In this document: positions 23,387 to 32,566 of the stretch, piece by piece
Numbering within the stretch: the first letter of the stretch is position 1
How the letters are laid out: the number at the start of each line of letters is the position of its first letter
From: Larkinella soli
GTDB lineage: Bacteria; Bacteroidota; Bacteroidia; Cytophagales; Spirosomataceae
Direction: 5' to 3'
DNA length: 64,000 bases
NCBI RefSeq assembly: GCF_003703975.1
Contig: NZ_QTJY01000001.1
Span: 558,001 to 622,000, forward strand
Program-made: the position numbers and the translations under genes
The notes under the pieces: generated by a model
Databases searched by the model: none
Seen by the model: only the letters and a program-made list of their open reading frames with translations
What the model was told of the DNA's origin: nothing

Positions 23387-25948
23387 ATGAAAAATTGGTT
23401 ACTATTAATTTTGTGCCTCATCAGCAGTACCGGCTTCTCCCAATCCCGGATCGTGACCGGGCGGGTAACCTCCGCTTCCGGGGAGGCCCTGCCGGGAGCC
23501 TCGGTGATCGAGAGAGGCACCAACAACGGAACCACCACCAACGCATCCGGGGGCTATAGCATAACGCTTCGTTCCGAGAATCCGGTATTATCCATTTCCT
23601 TCGTCGGTTTTCAGAAAGCCGACATTGCAGTGGAGGGCCGCAGCCAGATCGATGTGGTGCTGGAAGAAGCCGGAACCCTTCAGCAAATCAACGTCGTCGG
23701 CTCCAGGAACCTGAACCGGTCCGTAACCGATTCGCCCTCTCCCATCGATGTCATCGACATCCGGGAAGTGACCGCCCGGACCGGCCAGCTCGACGTCAAT
23801 CAGCTGCTCCAGTTCGTAGCGCCCTCCTTTAACTCAAACCGCCAGACCGGCTCGGATGGTTCCGATCACGTCGATCCGGCTACCCTGCGGGGCCTCGGAC
23901 CGGACCAGACGCTGGTGCTCGTCAACGGAAAACGACGGCATCAGTCCTCCCTGGTCAATCTGTTCGGTACCCGGGGGCGTGGTAACACGGGAACCGACCT
24001 GAACGCCATCCCTGCGGCCGCCATCGAACGCATCGAAATCCTGCGCGACGGCGCTGCCGCCCAGTACGGTTCGGACGCCATTGCCGGCGTCATCAACATC
24101 GTTTTGAAATCCAGTGCGAACGAATTCACCGGTAACGTCAATTACGGAGCCTATCAGGCCAGATACCGCTTCGACGACCAAGCGTTCGACGGCGGCAATT
24201 TCAACGTCAACGGCAACTACGGCTGGAAGATCGGCAAGGACGGCTTCATCAATCTGACGGCCGACTATAATTTCCGGGGCCACACGAACCGGGCAAACAC
24301 CTCGCCCGACAGCGTGCTGCAGCGCCGGCAATTCGGGGATCCGCAGATTCAGAATACCTCGGTCTATGCCAACTCCCGGTTGCCGGTCAGCCCGAACGCC
24401 TACGTCTATGTGTTCGGCGGGCTGAATCTCCGCAAGGGCGACGCCTACGCCTGGACCCGGTTCCCCGACAGCGAACGAAACGTGCCGGCGATCTACCCCA
24501 ACGGCTTCGATCCCCTCATTACCAGCGACATCACGGACGGTTCCCTGACCGGGGGCATCCGGGGCAACTGGAAAGGCTGGGATGTCGATTTCAGCAATGT
24601 GTACGGCAGCAACCGCTTTCACTACGGCGTAAAAAATACCCTGAATACCTCGCTGGGCGCCCAGTCGCCCACCTCGTTCGACGCGGGCGGTTTTCAGTTG
24701 AACCAGAACGTGACGGGTCTGTATTTTTCCCGGCTTTTTCGGGATAAGCTTCAGGGTATCAACCTGGCCTTCGGCGCAGAATACCGGGTCGAACAGTATT
24801 CGATTTTTGCGGGCGAGGAAGGCTCCTACCGGGCCTACGACCTGACAAAACCGGCCGGTTCTCAGGGCTTTCCGGGTTTTCAACCGACGGACGTGATCAA
24901 AAAATCCCGCAGTAATTTTGGCGTCTACGTCGATGCCGAAGCCGATTTCACCCGCTCGTTCATGCTCGGGGCGGCCGCCCGTTTTGAAAATTACAGCGAT
25001 TTCGGCAGTACCATGAACGGCAAACTGACGGCCCGGCTCAAGGTTAGTCCAAAACTGACCCTCCGGGGTACGCTCAGCACCGGCTTCCGGGCACCCTCGC
25101 TGGCCCAGATTTATTTCAACTCCACGTTCACCAACTTTGTGAACGGCCAGCCGGTGCAGGTACTCCTGGCCCGCAACGGTAGCCCGGTCACCCAGGCCCT
25201 GGGCATCCCGCCCCTAAAGCAGGAAACCTCATTCAACGCCAGCGCCGGCTTCACCAGCACCCTGGGCAGCGGGTTCTCGCTGACGGTCGACGGATATTAC
25301 GTCCGGATCAGAGACCGGGTGGTTCTGACAGGCTCCTTCACCAACGAGGACGACGTGATCGGGGCCGATCTGAACCGGCTGGGTGTCCAGAAGGCGCAGT
25401 TTTTTACCAATGCCATTTCGACCCGTACCTATGGGCTGGATGTAATCCTGGCCCATCGGGCCTTCCTCGGACAGGGCCGCCTGAACACCACGCTGGCCGC
25501 CAATTTCAACAAGCTGGACTTCGACCCGGCCAAAGACATCCGGACGACCGAGAAACTGAGAGGCAAAGAAGATACTTACTTCGACCTGCGGGAGCAATAT
25601 TTCCTACGGGCCTCCGCTCCGCCCTCGAAGGTCAACCTGACGGTCGACTACGGAATCGGAAAGTGGAATTTCATCGTGCGGGCGGTCCGGTTCGGTGAGG
25701 TGACGCTGGCCAACTGGAACTACGACGCCAGCGATCTGGATGTATATGCTCCCCGGGTGACGACGGATGTTTCCATTGCTTACCGGATCACGCCCGGCCT
25801 GGGGCTGACCGTAGGCGGATCGAACATCTTCAACGTCTACCCGACCCAGTCGAACCCGCTGCTGACCGAATCGGGCGGTGCCTGGGACCCGGTCCAAATG
25901 GGTTTCAACGGAGCCTTCTGGTTTGCGAAACTGAACGTCCGGTTTTAG
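23387..25948 (+). CDS. TonB-dependent outer-membrane receptor
   Basis: An 853-residue outer-membrane transporter. Residues 1-18 are a signal peptide; 21-100 is a CarboxypepD-regulatory-like domain (VTGRVTSASGEALPGASV, SISFVGFQ). The plug domain runs from about 115 to 225, with LRGLGPDQTLVLVNGKRRH and ERIEILRDGAAAQYGSDAIAG. A 22-strand barrel follows and ends in the aromatic WFAKLNVRF. It is of the iron-complex/siderophore receptor type rather than SusC, as no SusD gene follows. The ligand is not predictable; the divergent MpaB-like gene could process it, which is speculation. A strong terminator (25966-26015) ends the transcript. Confidence 0.9.
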   Translation: MKNWLLLILCLISSTGFSQSRIVTGRVTSASGEALPGASVIERGTNNGTTTNASGGYSITLRSENPVLSISFVGFQKADIAVEGRSQIDVVLEEAGTLQQINVVGSRNLNRSVTDSPSPIDVIDIREVTARTGQLDVNQLLQFVAPSFNSNRQTGSDGSDHVDPATLRGLGPDQTLVLVNGKRRHQSSLVNLFGTRGRGNTGTDLNAIPAAAIERIEILRDGAAAQYGSDAIAGVINIVLKSSANEFTGNVNYGAYQARYRFDDQAFDGGNFNVNGNYGWKIGKDGFINLTADYNFRGHTNRANTSPDSVLQRRQFGDPQIQNTSVYANSRLPVSPNAYVYVFGGLNLRKGDAYAWTRFPDSERNVPAIYPNGFDPLITSDITDGSLTGGIRGNWKGWDVDFSNVYGSNRFHYGVKNTLNTSLGAQSPTSFDAGGFQLNQNVTGLYFSRLFRDKLQGINLAFGAEYRVEQYSIFAGEEGSYRAYDLTKPAGSQGFPGFQPTDVIKKSRSNFGVYVDAEADFTRSFMLGAAARFENYSDFGSTMNGKLTARLKVSPKLTLRGTLSTGFRAPSLAQIYFNSTFTNFVNGQPVQVLLARNGSPVTQALGIPPLKQETSFNASAGFTSTLGSGFSLTVDGYYVRIRDRVVLTGSFTNEDDVIGADLNRLGVQKAQFFTNAISTRTYGLDVILAHRAFLGQGRLNTTLAANFNKLDFDPAKDIRTTEKLRGKEDTYFDLREQYFLRASAPPSKVNLTVDYGIGKWNFIVRAVRFGEVTLANWNYDASDLDVYAPRVTTDVSIAYRITPGLGLTVGGSNIFNVYPTQSNPLLTESGGAWDPVQMGFNGAFWFAKLNVRF

Positions 25949-25965
25949 AGAAGAAATCAGAATGC

Positions 25966-26015
25966 ACCGGCGGGTCGGGTTTACAGCTTCAGGACGGTAA
26001 ACTCGACCCGCCGGT
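25966..26015 (+). terminator. Strong terminator of the receptor gene, inside the OmpA coding end
   Basis: Arms 25966-25984 and 25997-26015 match in 18 of 19 positions around a 12-nt loop, followed by TTTTCTTTTTATT on the plus strand. The right arm and T-run are part of the last codons (NRRVEFTVLKL region) of the convergent OmpA gene, so one stretch serves as both coding sequence and terminator. Confidence 0.8.
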
Positions 26016-26718
26016 TTTTCTTTTTATTGTACTCGTTATCATTGGGAGCAGCCGGGTGCGTATCCCCATACCCCCGAAAGACTAAACGGTTTTCGGCAAT
26101 TCCGCGGTGGATCAGGTAGTTGGTGATGACCTGCGCCCGGTTTTCGGACAAGGCCTGGTTCAGCCGGCGGTCTCCGACGTTGTCGGTATGCCCGGCAATT
26201 TCAATCACGAGGTTCGGGTAGGCTTCCAGCGTTTTTAGCAATTTTTCAAGCTGTGGATAGGACTCCTTCCTCAGTACGTAGCTGCTCTGATCGAAATAGA
26301 CGTTATCCAGCCGGATTTTATCGTTCACCTTCAGGTCATGAAAAATGCTGTCGGGGCGGTCCGGCGAGTCGATCCGTTCCAGAAGAACCGAATGAACGAA
26401 ACGGGCGCAGGTGTCGCAGGGAACGAAAAGCACTTCCTCGGAGACCAGAAAACCGTCGGCGGAAGACCGGATGCGGAGGGTGTCGGTGCGGTTCAGCGTA
26501 AAGAAGAATGGCCGTACCGCGGTGCTTCGACCATCGAAGGCAGTTCCCGATAATACCGCCCGAATCTGAAACCGCGCCGGAATCGGAAGGTTTCCCTGCG
26601 ACTCCCTGGCCGATATCACAAAGGTGGACGAATGCCGCCGAACCTGCCGGACGGTCGGCTGGGCGTTGGCGAAAGCCATAAAATAGAAAAACCCGGTGAA
26701 GAGAATGGCTGTGCGCAT
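25981..26718 (-). CDS. OmpA family protein
   Basis: A 245-residue envelope protein. Residues 1-19 are a signal peptide (ILFTGFFYFMAFANA). The middle section, about 30-125, is beta-rich with VPCDTCARF and no barrel signature. The C-terminal OmpA domain (about 135-245) has VYFDQSSYVLR, IEIAGHTDNVGDRRLNQALSENRAQ and RGYGDTHP, then NRRVEF, and binds peptidoglycan. It resembles the carboxypeptidase-like plus OmpA proteins of Bacteroidota. The 3' end overlaps the receptor terminator. It probably tethers the outer membrane to the cell wall. Confidence 0.88.
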   Translation of the reverse strand: MRTAILFTGFFYFMAFANAQPTVRQVRRHSSTFVISARESQGNLPIPARFQIRAVLSGTAFDGRSTAVRPFFFTLNRTDTLRIRSSADGFLVSEEVLFVPCDTCARFVHSVLLERIDSPDRPDSIFHDLKVNDKIRLDNVYFDQSSYVLRKESYPQLEKLLKTLEAYPNLVIEIAGHTDNVGDRRLNQALSENRAQVITNYLIHRGIAENRLVFRGYGDTHPAAPNDNEYNKKKNRRVEFTVLKL

Positions 26719-26775
26719 AATTGTTCATACAACAAAAATGCTGCCATTCCCTCCTACCCGGGCTTCCGGAGGTAG

Positions 26776-28563
26776 TTAACTGATTTTCAAAACGGCCATG
26801 AAAGCTTCCTGCGGAATTTCCACGTTCCCGACCTGGCGCATCCGCTTCTTTCCTTTCTTCTGCTTTTCGAGGAGTTTTCGTTTCCGGCTGATGTCACCGC
26901 CGTAGCATTTCGCCAAAACGTCTTTGCGGAGGGCCTTGACGGTTTCGCGGGCGATGATTTTCTGGCCGATGGCGGCCTGAATGGCAATCTCGAATTGCTG
27001 ACGGGGCAGCAGTTCACGAAGTTTCTCGCAGAGTTTCTTGCCCCATTCGTACGCCTTATCGCGGTGGACGATGGCCGAAAGGGCATCCACCCGCTCGCCG
27101 TTGAGCATGATGTCCAGTTTGACCATGGTCGACTCCCGGTTCCCGGTGAACTCATAGTCGAGGGAAGCGTACCCGCGGGAGATGGTCTTCAGTTTATCGA
27201 AGAAGTCGAATACCACTTCGGCCAGCGGCATATCGAATTGCAGTTCCACCCGGTCGGCGGTTAGGTACACCTGGTTTTTCAGGATTCCGCGCTTGTCCAT
27301 ACATAGGGACATGATGGAGCCGATGTATTCGGATTTGGTGATGATCTGTGCCTTGATAAAGGGCTCCTCGATGGTTTCGATCGAGCTGGGGTCAGGCATT
27401 TCGGAAGGCGCGCTGACCTGGATCACCGCCCCTTTGGTGGTCAGCACCTCGAACCGCACGGAGGGCACGGTGGTAATCACGGTCATGTTAAATTCGCGTT
27501 CCAGCCGCTCCTGGACGATTTCCATGTGCAGCATTCCCAAAAAACCGCAGCGGAAACCGAAGCCGAGGGCCGCCGAGGTTTCGGGTTCCCAAACCAGGGC
27601 TGCGTCGTTCAGCTGGAGTTTCTCCATGGCTTCGCGGAGTTCCTCGAACTCGTTGGTTTCTACCGGATAAATCCCGGCGAAGACCATCGGCTTCACTTCC
27701 TCGAATCCCTGGATCGGTTGTCTGGACGGCTGGACGGTTTGGGTGATCGTATCCCCGACTTTGACTTCTTTCGCCACCTTGATTCCGGAAATCAGGTAGC
27801 CTACGTCACCGCAGTCGACGACCTCCTTTGGTTGCTTATCCAGCCGCAGCGTACCGATTTCTTCGGCGAAATACTCCTTGCCGGTGGCCATAAATTTAAT
27901 CTTGTCCCCTTTCCGGATGCGGCCGTTGACGACCCGGAAAATGACCTCGATGCCACGATACGAGTTAAACTGAGAATCGAAAATCAGGGCCTGAAGCTCG
28001 CCGTCGGGATTCCCTTTCGGAGCCGGAATCCGGTCGACGATGGCGTTTAGAATATCTTCGACCCCGATGCCTTCCTTGCCGCTGGCGTGGATGATCTCGT
28101 CGCGTTTACAGCCCAGCAGATCCACCATCTCGTCTTTTACCTCCTCGGGCATGGCTCCCGGCAGATCGATCTTGTTCAGGACCGGAATGATGACCAGATC
28201 GTTGCTCATCGCCAGATACAGATTCGAGATCGTCTGTGCCTCGATCCCCTGGGATGCATCCACCAGCAGCAATGCCCCTTCGCAGGCGGCAATCGAACGT
28301 GAAACCTCGTAGGAGAAGTCGACGTGGCCCGGCGTGTCGATCAGGTTGAGCGTGAAGGTCTCTCCTTTATAGGTGTAATTCATCTGGATGGCGTGGCTCT
28401 TGATGGTGATTCCACGTTCCCGTTCCAGATCCATATCGTCCAGCAACTGGGCCTGCATGTCGCGGTCCGCTACGGTTTTGGTAAACTCCAGCAGACGGTC
28501 GGCCAGCGTACTTTTCCCGTGGTCGATATGGGCAATGATGCAAAAATTCCGAATATGTTTCAC
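26776..28563 (-). CDS. lepA: Elongation factor 4 (LepA), back-translocating GTPase
   Basis: A 595-residue translational GTPase that helps ribosomes under stress. The G1 loop is AHIDHGKST (residues 11-19), with [10 protein letters not shown] (switch I), DTPGHVDF (G3) and NKIDLP (G4). Domains II to V follow; the unique C-terminal domain ends in [23 protein letters not shown], typical of LepA. The length matches the family exactly. TAATTTTG at 28598-28605 on the minus strand is a candidate -7 promoter element. It is a single gene between OmpA and the DUF819 transporter. Confidence 0.96.
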   Translation of the reverse strand: MKHIRNFCIIAHIDHGKSTLADRLLEFTKTVADRDMQAQLLDDMDLERERGITIKSHAIQMNYTYKGETFTLNLIDTPGHVDFSYEVSRSIAACEGALLLVDASQGIEAQTISNLYLAMSNDLVIIPVLNKIDLPGAMPEEVKDEMVDLLGCKRDEIIHASGKEGIGVEDILNAIVDRIPAPKGNPDGELQALIFDSQFNSYRGIEVIFRVVNGRIRKGDKIKFMATGKEYFAEEIGTLRLDKQPKEVVDCGDVGYLISGIKVAKEVKVGDTITQTVQPSRQPIQGFEEVKPMVFAGIYPVETNEFEELREAMEKLQLNDAALVWEPETSAALGFGFRCGFLGMLHMEIVQERLEREFNMTVITTVPSVRFEVLTTKGAVIQVSAPSEMPDPSSIETIEEPFIKAQIITKSEYIGSIMSLCMDKRGILKNQVYLTADRVELQFDMPLAEVVFDFFDKLKTISRGYASLDYEFTGNRESTMVKLDIMLNGERVDALSAIVHRDKAYEWGKKLCEKLRELLPRQQFEIAIQAAIGQKIIARETVKALRKDVLAKCYGGDISRKRKLLEKQKKGKKRMRQVGNVEIPQEAFMAVLKIS

Positions 28564-28638
28564 GTTGTGGTAACTACGTTGTCGAAGGATTAATTCACAA
28601 AATTAACCGAAAAACCGAAAGTTCAGACGTTCTCCGGT

Positions 28639-29865
28639 TCAGGGTGAGACCAACTGCATCAGAACCCCGCAGAGATAACCCATATAGGTGCCCACGGCAT
28701 ACCCCAGAATCGCCATGAGAACCCCTACCGGGGCCAGAACCGGGTGAAAAGCGGCCGCCACGATCGGGGCGGTGGCCGGCCCGCCGATGCAGGCCTGGCT
28801 GCCGACGGCCACGAAAAAATACGGCGCCCGGATCAATCGGCTGAAGCTGACCATCAGAATCACATGAAAAAGCATCCAGACCAGTCCTACAAGAATCAGG
28901 CCCGGATGGTCGGCAATGGCCAGTATATCCATTTTCAGGCCGATGGTAGCTATCATCAGGTAGAGAAAGACTGAGGCCACCCGGGAGGCTCCTGCCCCTT
29001 CCAGCCGGCGAACGCGCGTAAACGAAAGTCCGATTCCGATGGCCGTGGCCAGTCCGACGATCCAGAAGAAGGGTGCATCCAGGCTGAACCGGCTGAGGGC
29101 GGGATAATTCGTTCCAATGTACGGGGCGATCCGGTCGCTCAGGGCGTGGGCCAGGGCGGTACCGCCGAAACCGACCGCCAGAATCGCCATCAGATCGGAG
29201 GTGGAAGGAATTCGCCGGACGGATTCCACCTCCTGCTCCACCCGCTGCCGCACCTCTTCCACGGCCCCGGCATCGGCCCGAAGCCAGCGGTCGATGGCCT
29301 CCGAGCGGCCGGCACCGTAGATCAGGACCCCCAGCCAGAGGTTGGAAACGAATACGTCCACGGCCACGATGGCCGAAAACAGGGCGTTGCTGGGCTGAAA
29401 AACCTCCTTGAGGGCAGTCTGGTTGGCCCCCCCGCCGATCCAGGTTCCGGCCAGGGTAGCCAGTCCGCGCCAGACGGCATCCGGCCCGGCTCCTCCCACG
29501 AGACCGGGGGCCAGTTGGGCCATTACCCATACCGCCAGCGGCCCCCCGAGCATGATGCTGACGGCCGAAGCGGCAAACATCAGCATCGACCGGGACCCAA
29601 GCCGGCGAAAGGCGCGCAAATCGACGCTAATCGTGAACAGGATCAGGGATGCCGGCAGCAGGACCCGCGAGACGACGGGATACAGACCGGTCGTGTTGCC
29701 GTCGACCCAGCCGAAGGTGTTCAGCAGGGAGGGCAGAAAATAACAGAGGAGCGTCGGCGGGACGTACTGATAGAAGGTGCGCCAGCCGGATCGGGCACTT
29801 TCGGCGGAGGTGAGGACGAAGGCCAGAATCAGAAAGAGGACGCCGAGCGTTACGGGATCAGACAT
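28639..29865 (-). CDS. DUF819 family membrane protein (YjcL-like)
   Basis: A 408-residue inner-membrane protein with about ten hydrophobic segments and a symmetric layout. TLAGTWIGGGANQTALKEVF and the later SQACIGGPATAPIVAAA are conserved in DUF819 (keto-acid exporter/YjcL-type) proteins, which resemble secondary transporters of the bile-acid/arsenite type. Its substrate is unknown. A charged insertion near residues 195-215 (GAVEEVRQRVEQEVES) separates the two halves. The start MSDPVTLGVLFL at 29865 is unambiguous. The tRNA-like RNA unit lies immediately upstream on the same strand and ends in a terminator at 29941-29966. Confidence 0.85.
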   Translation of the reverse strand: MSDPVTLGVLFLILAFVLTSAESARSGWRTFYQYVPPTLLCYFLPSLLNTFGWVDGNTTGLYPVVSRVLLPASLILFTISVDLRAFRRLGSRSMLMFAASAVSIMLGGPLAVWVMAQLAPGLVGGAGPDAVWRGLATLAGTWIGGGANQTALKEVFQPSNALFSAIVAVDVFVSNLWLGVLIYGAGRSEAIDRWLRADAGAVEEVRQRVEQEVESVRRIPSTSDLMAILAVGFGGTALAHALSDRIAPYIGTNYPALSRFSLDAPFFWIVGLATAIGIGLSFTRVRRLEGAGASRVASVFLYLMIATIGLKMDILAIADHPGLILVGLVWMLFHVILMVSFSRLIRAPYFFVAVGSQACIGGPATAPIVAAAFHPVLAPVGVLMAILGYAVGTYMGYLCGVLMQLVSP

Positions 29866-29940
29866 GGTCGGTGGATTTCACTCCGGGCCGGAAGACGGAG
29901 CGACGGAAGCGCAAAAAACCACAAAAGCCTAAAATAAACA

Positions 29941-29966
29941 ACGCCGGCCTCAACCTGAGCCGGCGT
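29941..29966 (-). terminator. Terminator of the tRNA-like RNA unit
   Basis: ACGCCGGC-rich stem of 10 bp with one bulged C (left arm 29941-29951, right arm 29957-29966) and a 5-nt loop, followed on the minus strand by TGTTTATTTT. It would end a transcript of about 320 nt started at 30255-30258, before the DUF819 gene. Confidence 0.7.
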
Positions 29967-30042
29967 GTCAAGATTACACTTCATCAACAAACTAAAAACC
30001 AAATAAAACATTGTTGTGGCTGATCTGCATCAGGCCAGGTGC

Positions 30043-30201
30043 TGTAGGAGGGGGACTCGAACCACCCACGGTGCGGTTAGCTACAGTACAACTTCTGGTG
30101 GTCAACCCCAGTCGCTCTTGCGAGCGGCATTATGCTGCGTTTATCCCGTTATCACCACCCCCGAGACAGGAGGGCACGTCTGCCAATTTCGACATCCTAC
30201 A
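30043..30201 (-). ncRNA. tRNA-like structured RNA with a long insert
   Basis: A 159-nt element whose ends form a perfect 7-bp acceptor-type stem (TGTAGGA 30195-30201 with TCCTACA 30043-30049). Next to it is a D-arm (30176-30192) with GG at tRNA positions 18-19, as in class II tRNAs. The anticodon-type arm (30158-30174) is a 5-bp stem with loop CTGTCTC, U at position 33 and GUC at 30165-30167. The T-arm (30050-30066) has loop TTCGAGT and one U-C mismatch. Between the anticodon and T arms lie 91 nt (30067-30157), far longer than any class II variable arm. They hold a TGGT/ACCA helix and a hairpin with a GCAA tetraloop (30113-30126). There is no CCA; position 30042 is G, then CAC. It has its own promoter and terminator. 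It may be an unusual tRNA or a regulatory RNA. Confidence 0.6.
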
Positions 30202-30219
30202 GTGTTGGAAAAGAGCGAT

Positions 30220-30257
30220 GTTGAAACAGTCCGTTGACCTTTTGCGATCGTTTCAAC
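30220..30257 (-). other. Hairpin at the 5' end of the tRNA-like transcript
   Basis: GTTGAAAC and GTTTCAAC (30250-30257 and 30220-30227) pair perfectly around 22 nt. The stem begins at the predicted transcription start, so it would cap the 5' leader of the RNA, a common way to protect a stable RNA. Confidence 0.5.
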
Positions 30258-30261
30258 GTTA

Positions 30262-30294
30262 CAAAGTTAACATACTTCCCAATTGATTTGCAAA
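30262..30294 (-). promoter_or_regulatory. Promoter of the tRNA-like RNA
   Basis: On the minus strand TTTG (30291-30294), a 21-nt spacer and TAACTTTG (30262-30269), a perfect Bacteroidota consensus. It predicts a transcription start near 30257. The adjoining AT-rich stretch 30295-30380 is upstream of the divergent regulator gene. Confidence 0.7.
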
Positions 30295-30380
30295 TTTTAC
30301 ATAAAAAAATTTAAAAAATTTGACTTTTTTCAAAAAAACACTTTCTTCGTTGAAAATTTTTAAATCTTGAGCCTAAAAAA

Positions 30381-30884
30381 ATGGACAAAAATTTGGAGAT
30401 TGACAATATCGACCTCAAAATTCTGACCCTGCTGATGCACGATGCCAACATGCCGTATACCGAAATCGGGAAACGCATCTTCGTTTCTGGCGGTACGGTT
30501 CATGTCCGCATGAAGAAAATGGAGCAGATGGGCATCGTCCGTGGTTCCCAGCTGGTCATCGATCATGCCAAACTCGGGTGGGATATCAGTGCCTTTCTCG
30601 GCATTTATCTGGATAAAAGCTCCCTGTACGATGAAGTGGCGTCCGAACTGATGCGAATTCCGGAGGTGGTCAACATTCATTATACGACCGGCATCTACAG
30701 TATATTCGCCAAGATCGTCTGCCGCGATACCCAGCACCTGCGGGAAGTCCTGCACGACAAAATTCAGAAAGTATCGGGAATCCAGCGGACTGAAACGTTT
30801 ATTTCCCTGGAGGAGCGGATTCTCCGGCCTATTCCCTTCGGCGTCAATGTACCGGTCGAGAAGGAGTTTTCGGAAAAGCATTGA
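30381..30884 (+). CDS. Lrp/AsnC family transcriptional regulator
   Basis: A 167-residue regulator with an N-terminal helix-turn-helix (IDLKILTLLMHDANMPYTEI, then VSGGTVHVRMKKMEQMGIV) and a C-terminal ligand-binding RAM domain (ISAFLGIYLDKSSLY, VVNIHYTTGIYSIFAKI). Proteins of this family form octamers and respond to amino acids. Bacteroidota carry several; the specific regulon is unknown. It is divergent from the tRNA-like RNA unit, with about 85 AT-rich bases between the RNA promoter and this start that include TTTGACTTTTTTCAAA, a possible binding site. No clear promoter was found for the gene itself. Confidence 0.9.
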   Translation: MDKNLEIDNIDLKILTLLMHDANMPYTEIGKRIFVSGGTVHVRMKKMEQMGIVRGSQLVIDHAKLGWDISAFLGIYLDKSSLYDEVASELMRIPEVVNIHYTTGIYSIFAKIVCRDTQHLREVLHDKIQKVSGIQRTETFISLEERILRPIPFGVNVPVEKEFSEKH

Positions 30885-31035
30885 GGGGAAACAAAAGGTC
30901 CGCCGGGCATCCGTTCGGAAGAGGTTACCAGAATAAGGGAAAGTTTCCGATATTTGCCCAACGTGGCCGGAACACACCTTTGATCTAATTTGTTATCCCT
31001 TTGTACTTTTTGCGTGCCTCAACTCGCAACCCATC

Positions 31036-32481
31036 ATGAGCAAAGACGTTGAAATATTAGAAAGCATTACCAATTCCGAATATAAGTACGGCTTCGAAAC
31101 CATGATCGAGGCCGACGAAGCACCGGCTGGTCTGAGCGAGGATATTGTGCGGTTCATCTCTGAAAAGAAGAACGAACCGGTGTGGATGCTGGAGTGGCGG
31201 CTGAAGGCGTTTCGGTATTGGCTGACGCTCTCCGAGCCGCACTGGCCCAACGTGAAATACCCTCCCATCGATTATCAGTCCATAAAATACTACTCCGCTC
31301 CCAAGCAGAAGAAAACCGTCAACAGCCTCGATGAAATCGACCCGGAACTCCGGCAGACCTTCGAACGGCTGGGTATTTCGCTGCAGGAACAGGAACGCCT
31401 GTCGGGGGTTGCCGTCGATGCCGTGATCGACTCGGTATCCATCGCCACCACCTTCAAGGACAAACTGAAAGACCTCGGCATCATCTTCTGTTCGATGTCC
31501 GAAGCCGTCCAGGAGCATCCGGAACTGGTCAAAAAATACCTCGGGTCGGTCGTTCCGCCCCGCGACAACTATTTTGCGGCCCTCAATTCGGCCGTTTTCT
31601 CCGACGGTTCGTTCTGCTACATCCCGAAAGGGGTTCGCTGTCCTATGGAACTGTCCACCTATTTCCGGATCAATGCCGCCGGAACGGGTCAGTTCGAACG
31701 GACGCTGATCGTGGCCGACGAAGGCTCCTATGTCAGCTACCTCGAAGGTTGTACCGCTCCGATGCGGGACGAAAACCAGCTGCACGCGGCCGTGGTGGAA
31801 CTGATTGCCGCCCAGGATGCGGAGATCAAGTACTCGACGGTCCAGAACTGGTATCCCGGCGACAAGGAAGGGAAAGGCGGTATTTACAACTTCGTCACCA
31901 AACGCGGCATCTGCAACGGTGCGAACGCCAAAATTTCCTGGACGCAGGTAGAAACCGGCTCCGCCATCACCTGGAAATACCCGTCCGTCATCCTGAAAGG
32001 TGATAACTCCATCGGTGAGTTTTACTCGGTAGCGGTGACGAACAATTATCAGCAGGCCGATACCGGCACTAAGATGATCCACGTCGGGAAGAATACGAAA
32101 AGCCGCATCGTTTCCAAGGGGATTTCGGCCGGAAAGAGCCAGAACTCCTACCGCGGGCTGGTGCAGGTCTTCAAACGGGCCGAAAACGCCCGGAACTTCT
32201 CCCAGTGCGACTCCCTCCTGCTCGGCGATAAATGCGGTGCACATACGTTCCCTTACATCGAGGTGAACAATCAGTCGGCCACTGTCGAACACGAAGCGAC
32301 GACGTCCAAAATCGGGGAAGATCAGCTGTTCTACTGCAACCAGCGGGGCATCCCGACGGAGCAGGCCGTGGCCCTCATCATCAACGGCTACGCCAAGGAA
32401 GTGCTGAACCAGTTGCCGATGGAGTTTGCCGTTGAAGCCCAGAAGCTACTGGAAATCAGTCTCGAAGGCAGCGTGGGTTGA
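31036..32481 (+). CDS. sufB: Fe-S cluster assembly scaffold SufB
   Basis: A 481-residue SUF scaffold that builds Fe-S clusters with SufC and SufD. Conserved blocks are [45 protein letters not shown]-like [37 protein letters not shown] and [20 protein letters not shown]. The functional Cys and Glu residues of the C-terminal beta-helix region are present ([18 protein letters not shown]). The length is usual. The next gene is DUF3817, after a terminator, so sufC, sufD and sufS are not linked here, unlike the usual operon. Confidence 0.95.
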   Translation: MSKDVEILESITNSEYKYGFETMIEADEAPAGLSEDIVRFISEKKNEPVWMLEWRLKAFRYWLTLSEPHWPNVKYPPIDYQSIKYYSAPKQKKTVNSLDEIDPELRQTFERLGISLQEQERLSGVAVDAVIDSVSIATTFKDKLKDLGIIFCSMSEAVQEHPELVKKYLGSVVPPRDNYFAALNSAVFSDGSFCYIPKGVRCPMELSTYFRINAAGTGQFERTLIVADEGSYVSYLEGCTAPMRDENQLHAAVVELIAAQDAEIKYSTVQNWYPGDKEGKGGIYNFVTKRGICNGANAKISWTQVETGSAITWKYPSVILKGDNSIGEFYSVAVTNNYQQADTGTKMIHVGKNTKSRIVSKGISAGKSQNSYRGLVQVFKRAENARNFSQCDSLLLGDKCGAHTFPYIEVNNQSATVEHEATTSKIGEDQLFYCNQRGIPTEQAVALIINGYAKEVLNQLPMEFAVEAQKLLEISLEGSVG

Positions 32482-32503
32482 TCCAGAAACGAAATGATAC
32501 AAG

Positions 32504-32533
32504 AACCCCGGTAGCCTCTATCGGGGTTTTTCT
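32504..32533 (+). terminator. Terminator of sufB
   Basis: AACCCCGGTAG pairs with CTATCGGGGTT (one G-U pair, 3-nt loop) and is followed by TTTTTCTTT. A standard intrinsic terminator 23 nt after the sufB stop. Confidence 0.85.
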
Positions 32534-32566
32534 TTAGCCTGTCCCCCATCAAAAATCGAAGCAACC

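Noticed and set aside
30043-30201. The tRNA-like element as tmRNA
   Set aside because: The insert has an in-frame GCA GCA TAA, as a tag end might, but there is no tag-like peptide, the D-loop is that of a tRNA, and the usual tmRNA 5' sequence is missing.
30011-30286. Plus-strand frame of 91 codons across the tRNA-like element
   Set aside because: Its GGLEPP-type start is the translation of an antisense T-arm, a usual artefact over tRNA-like genes.
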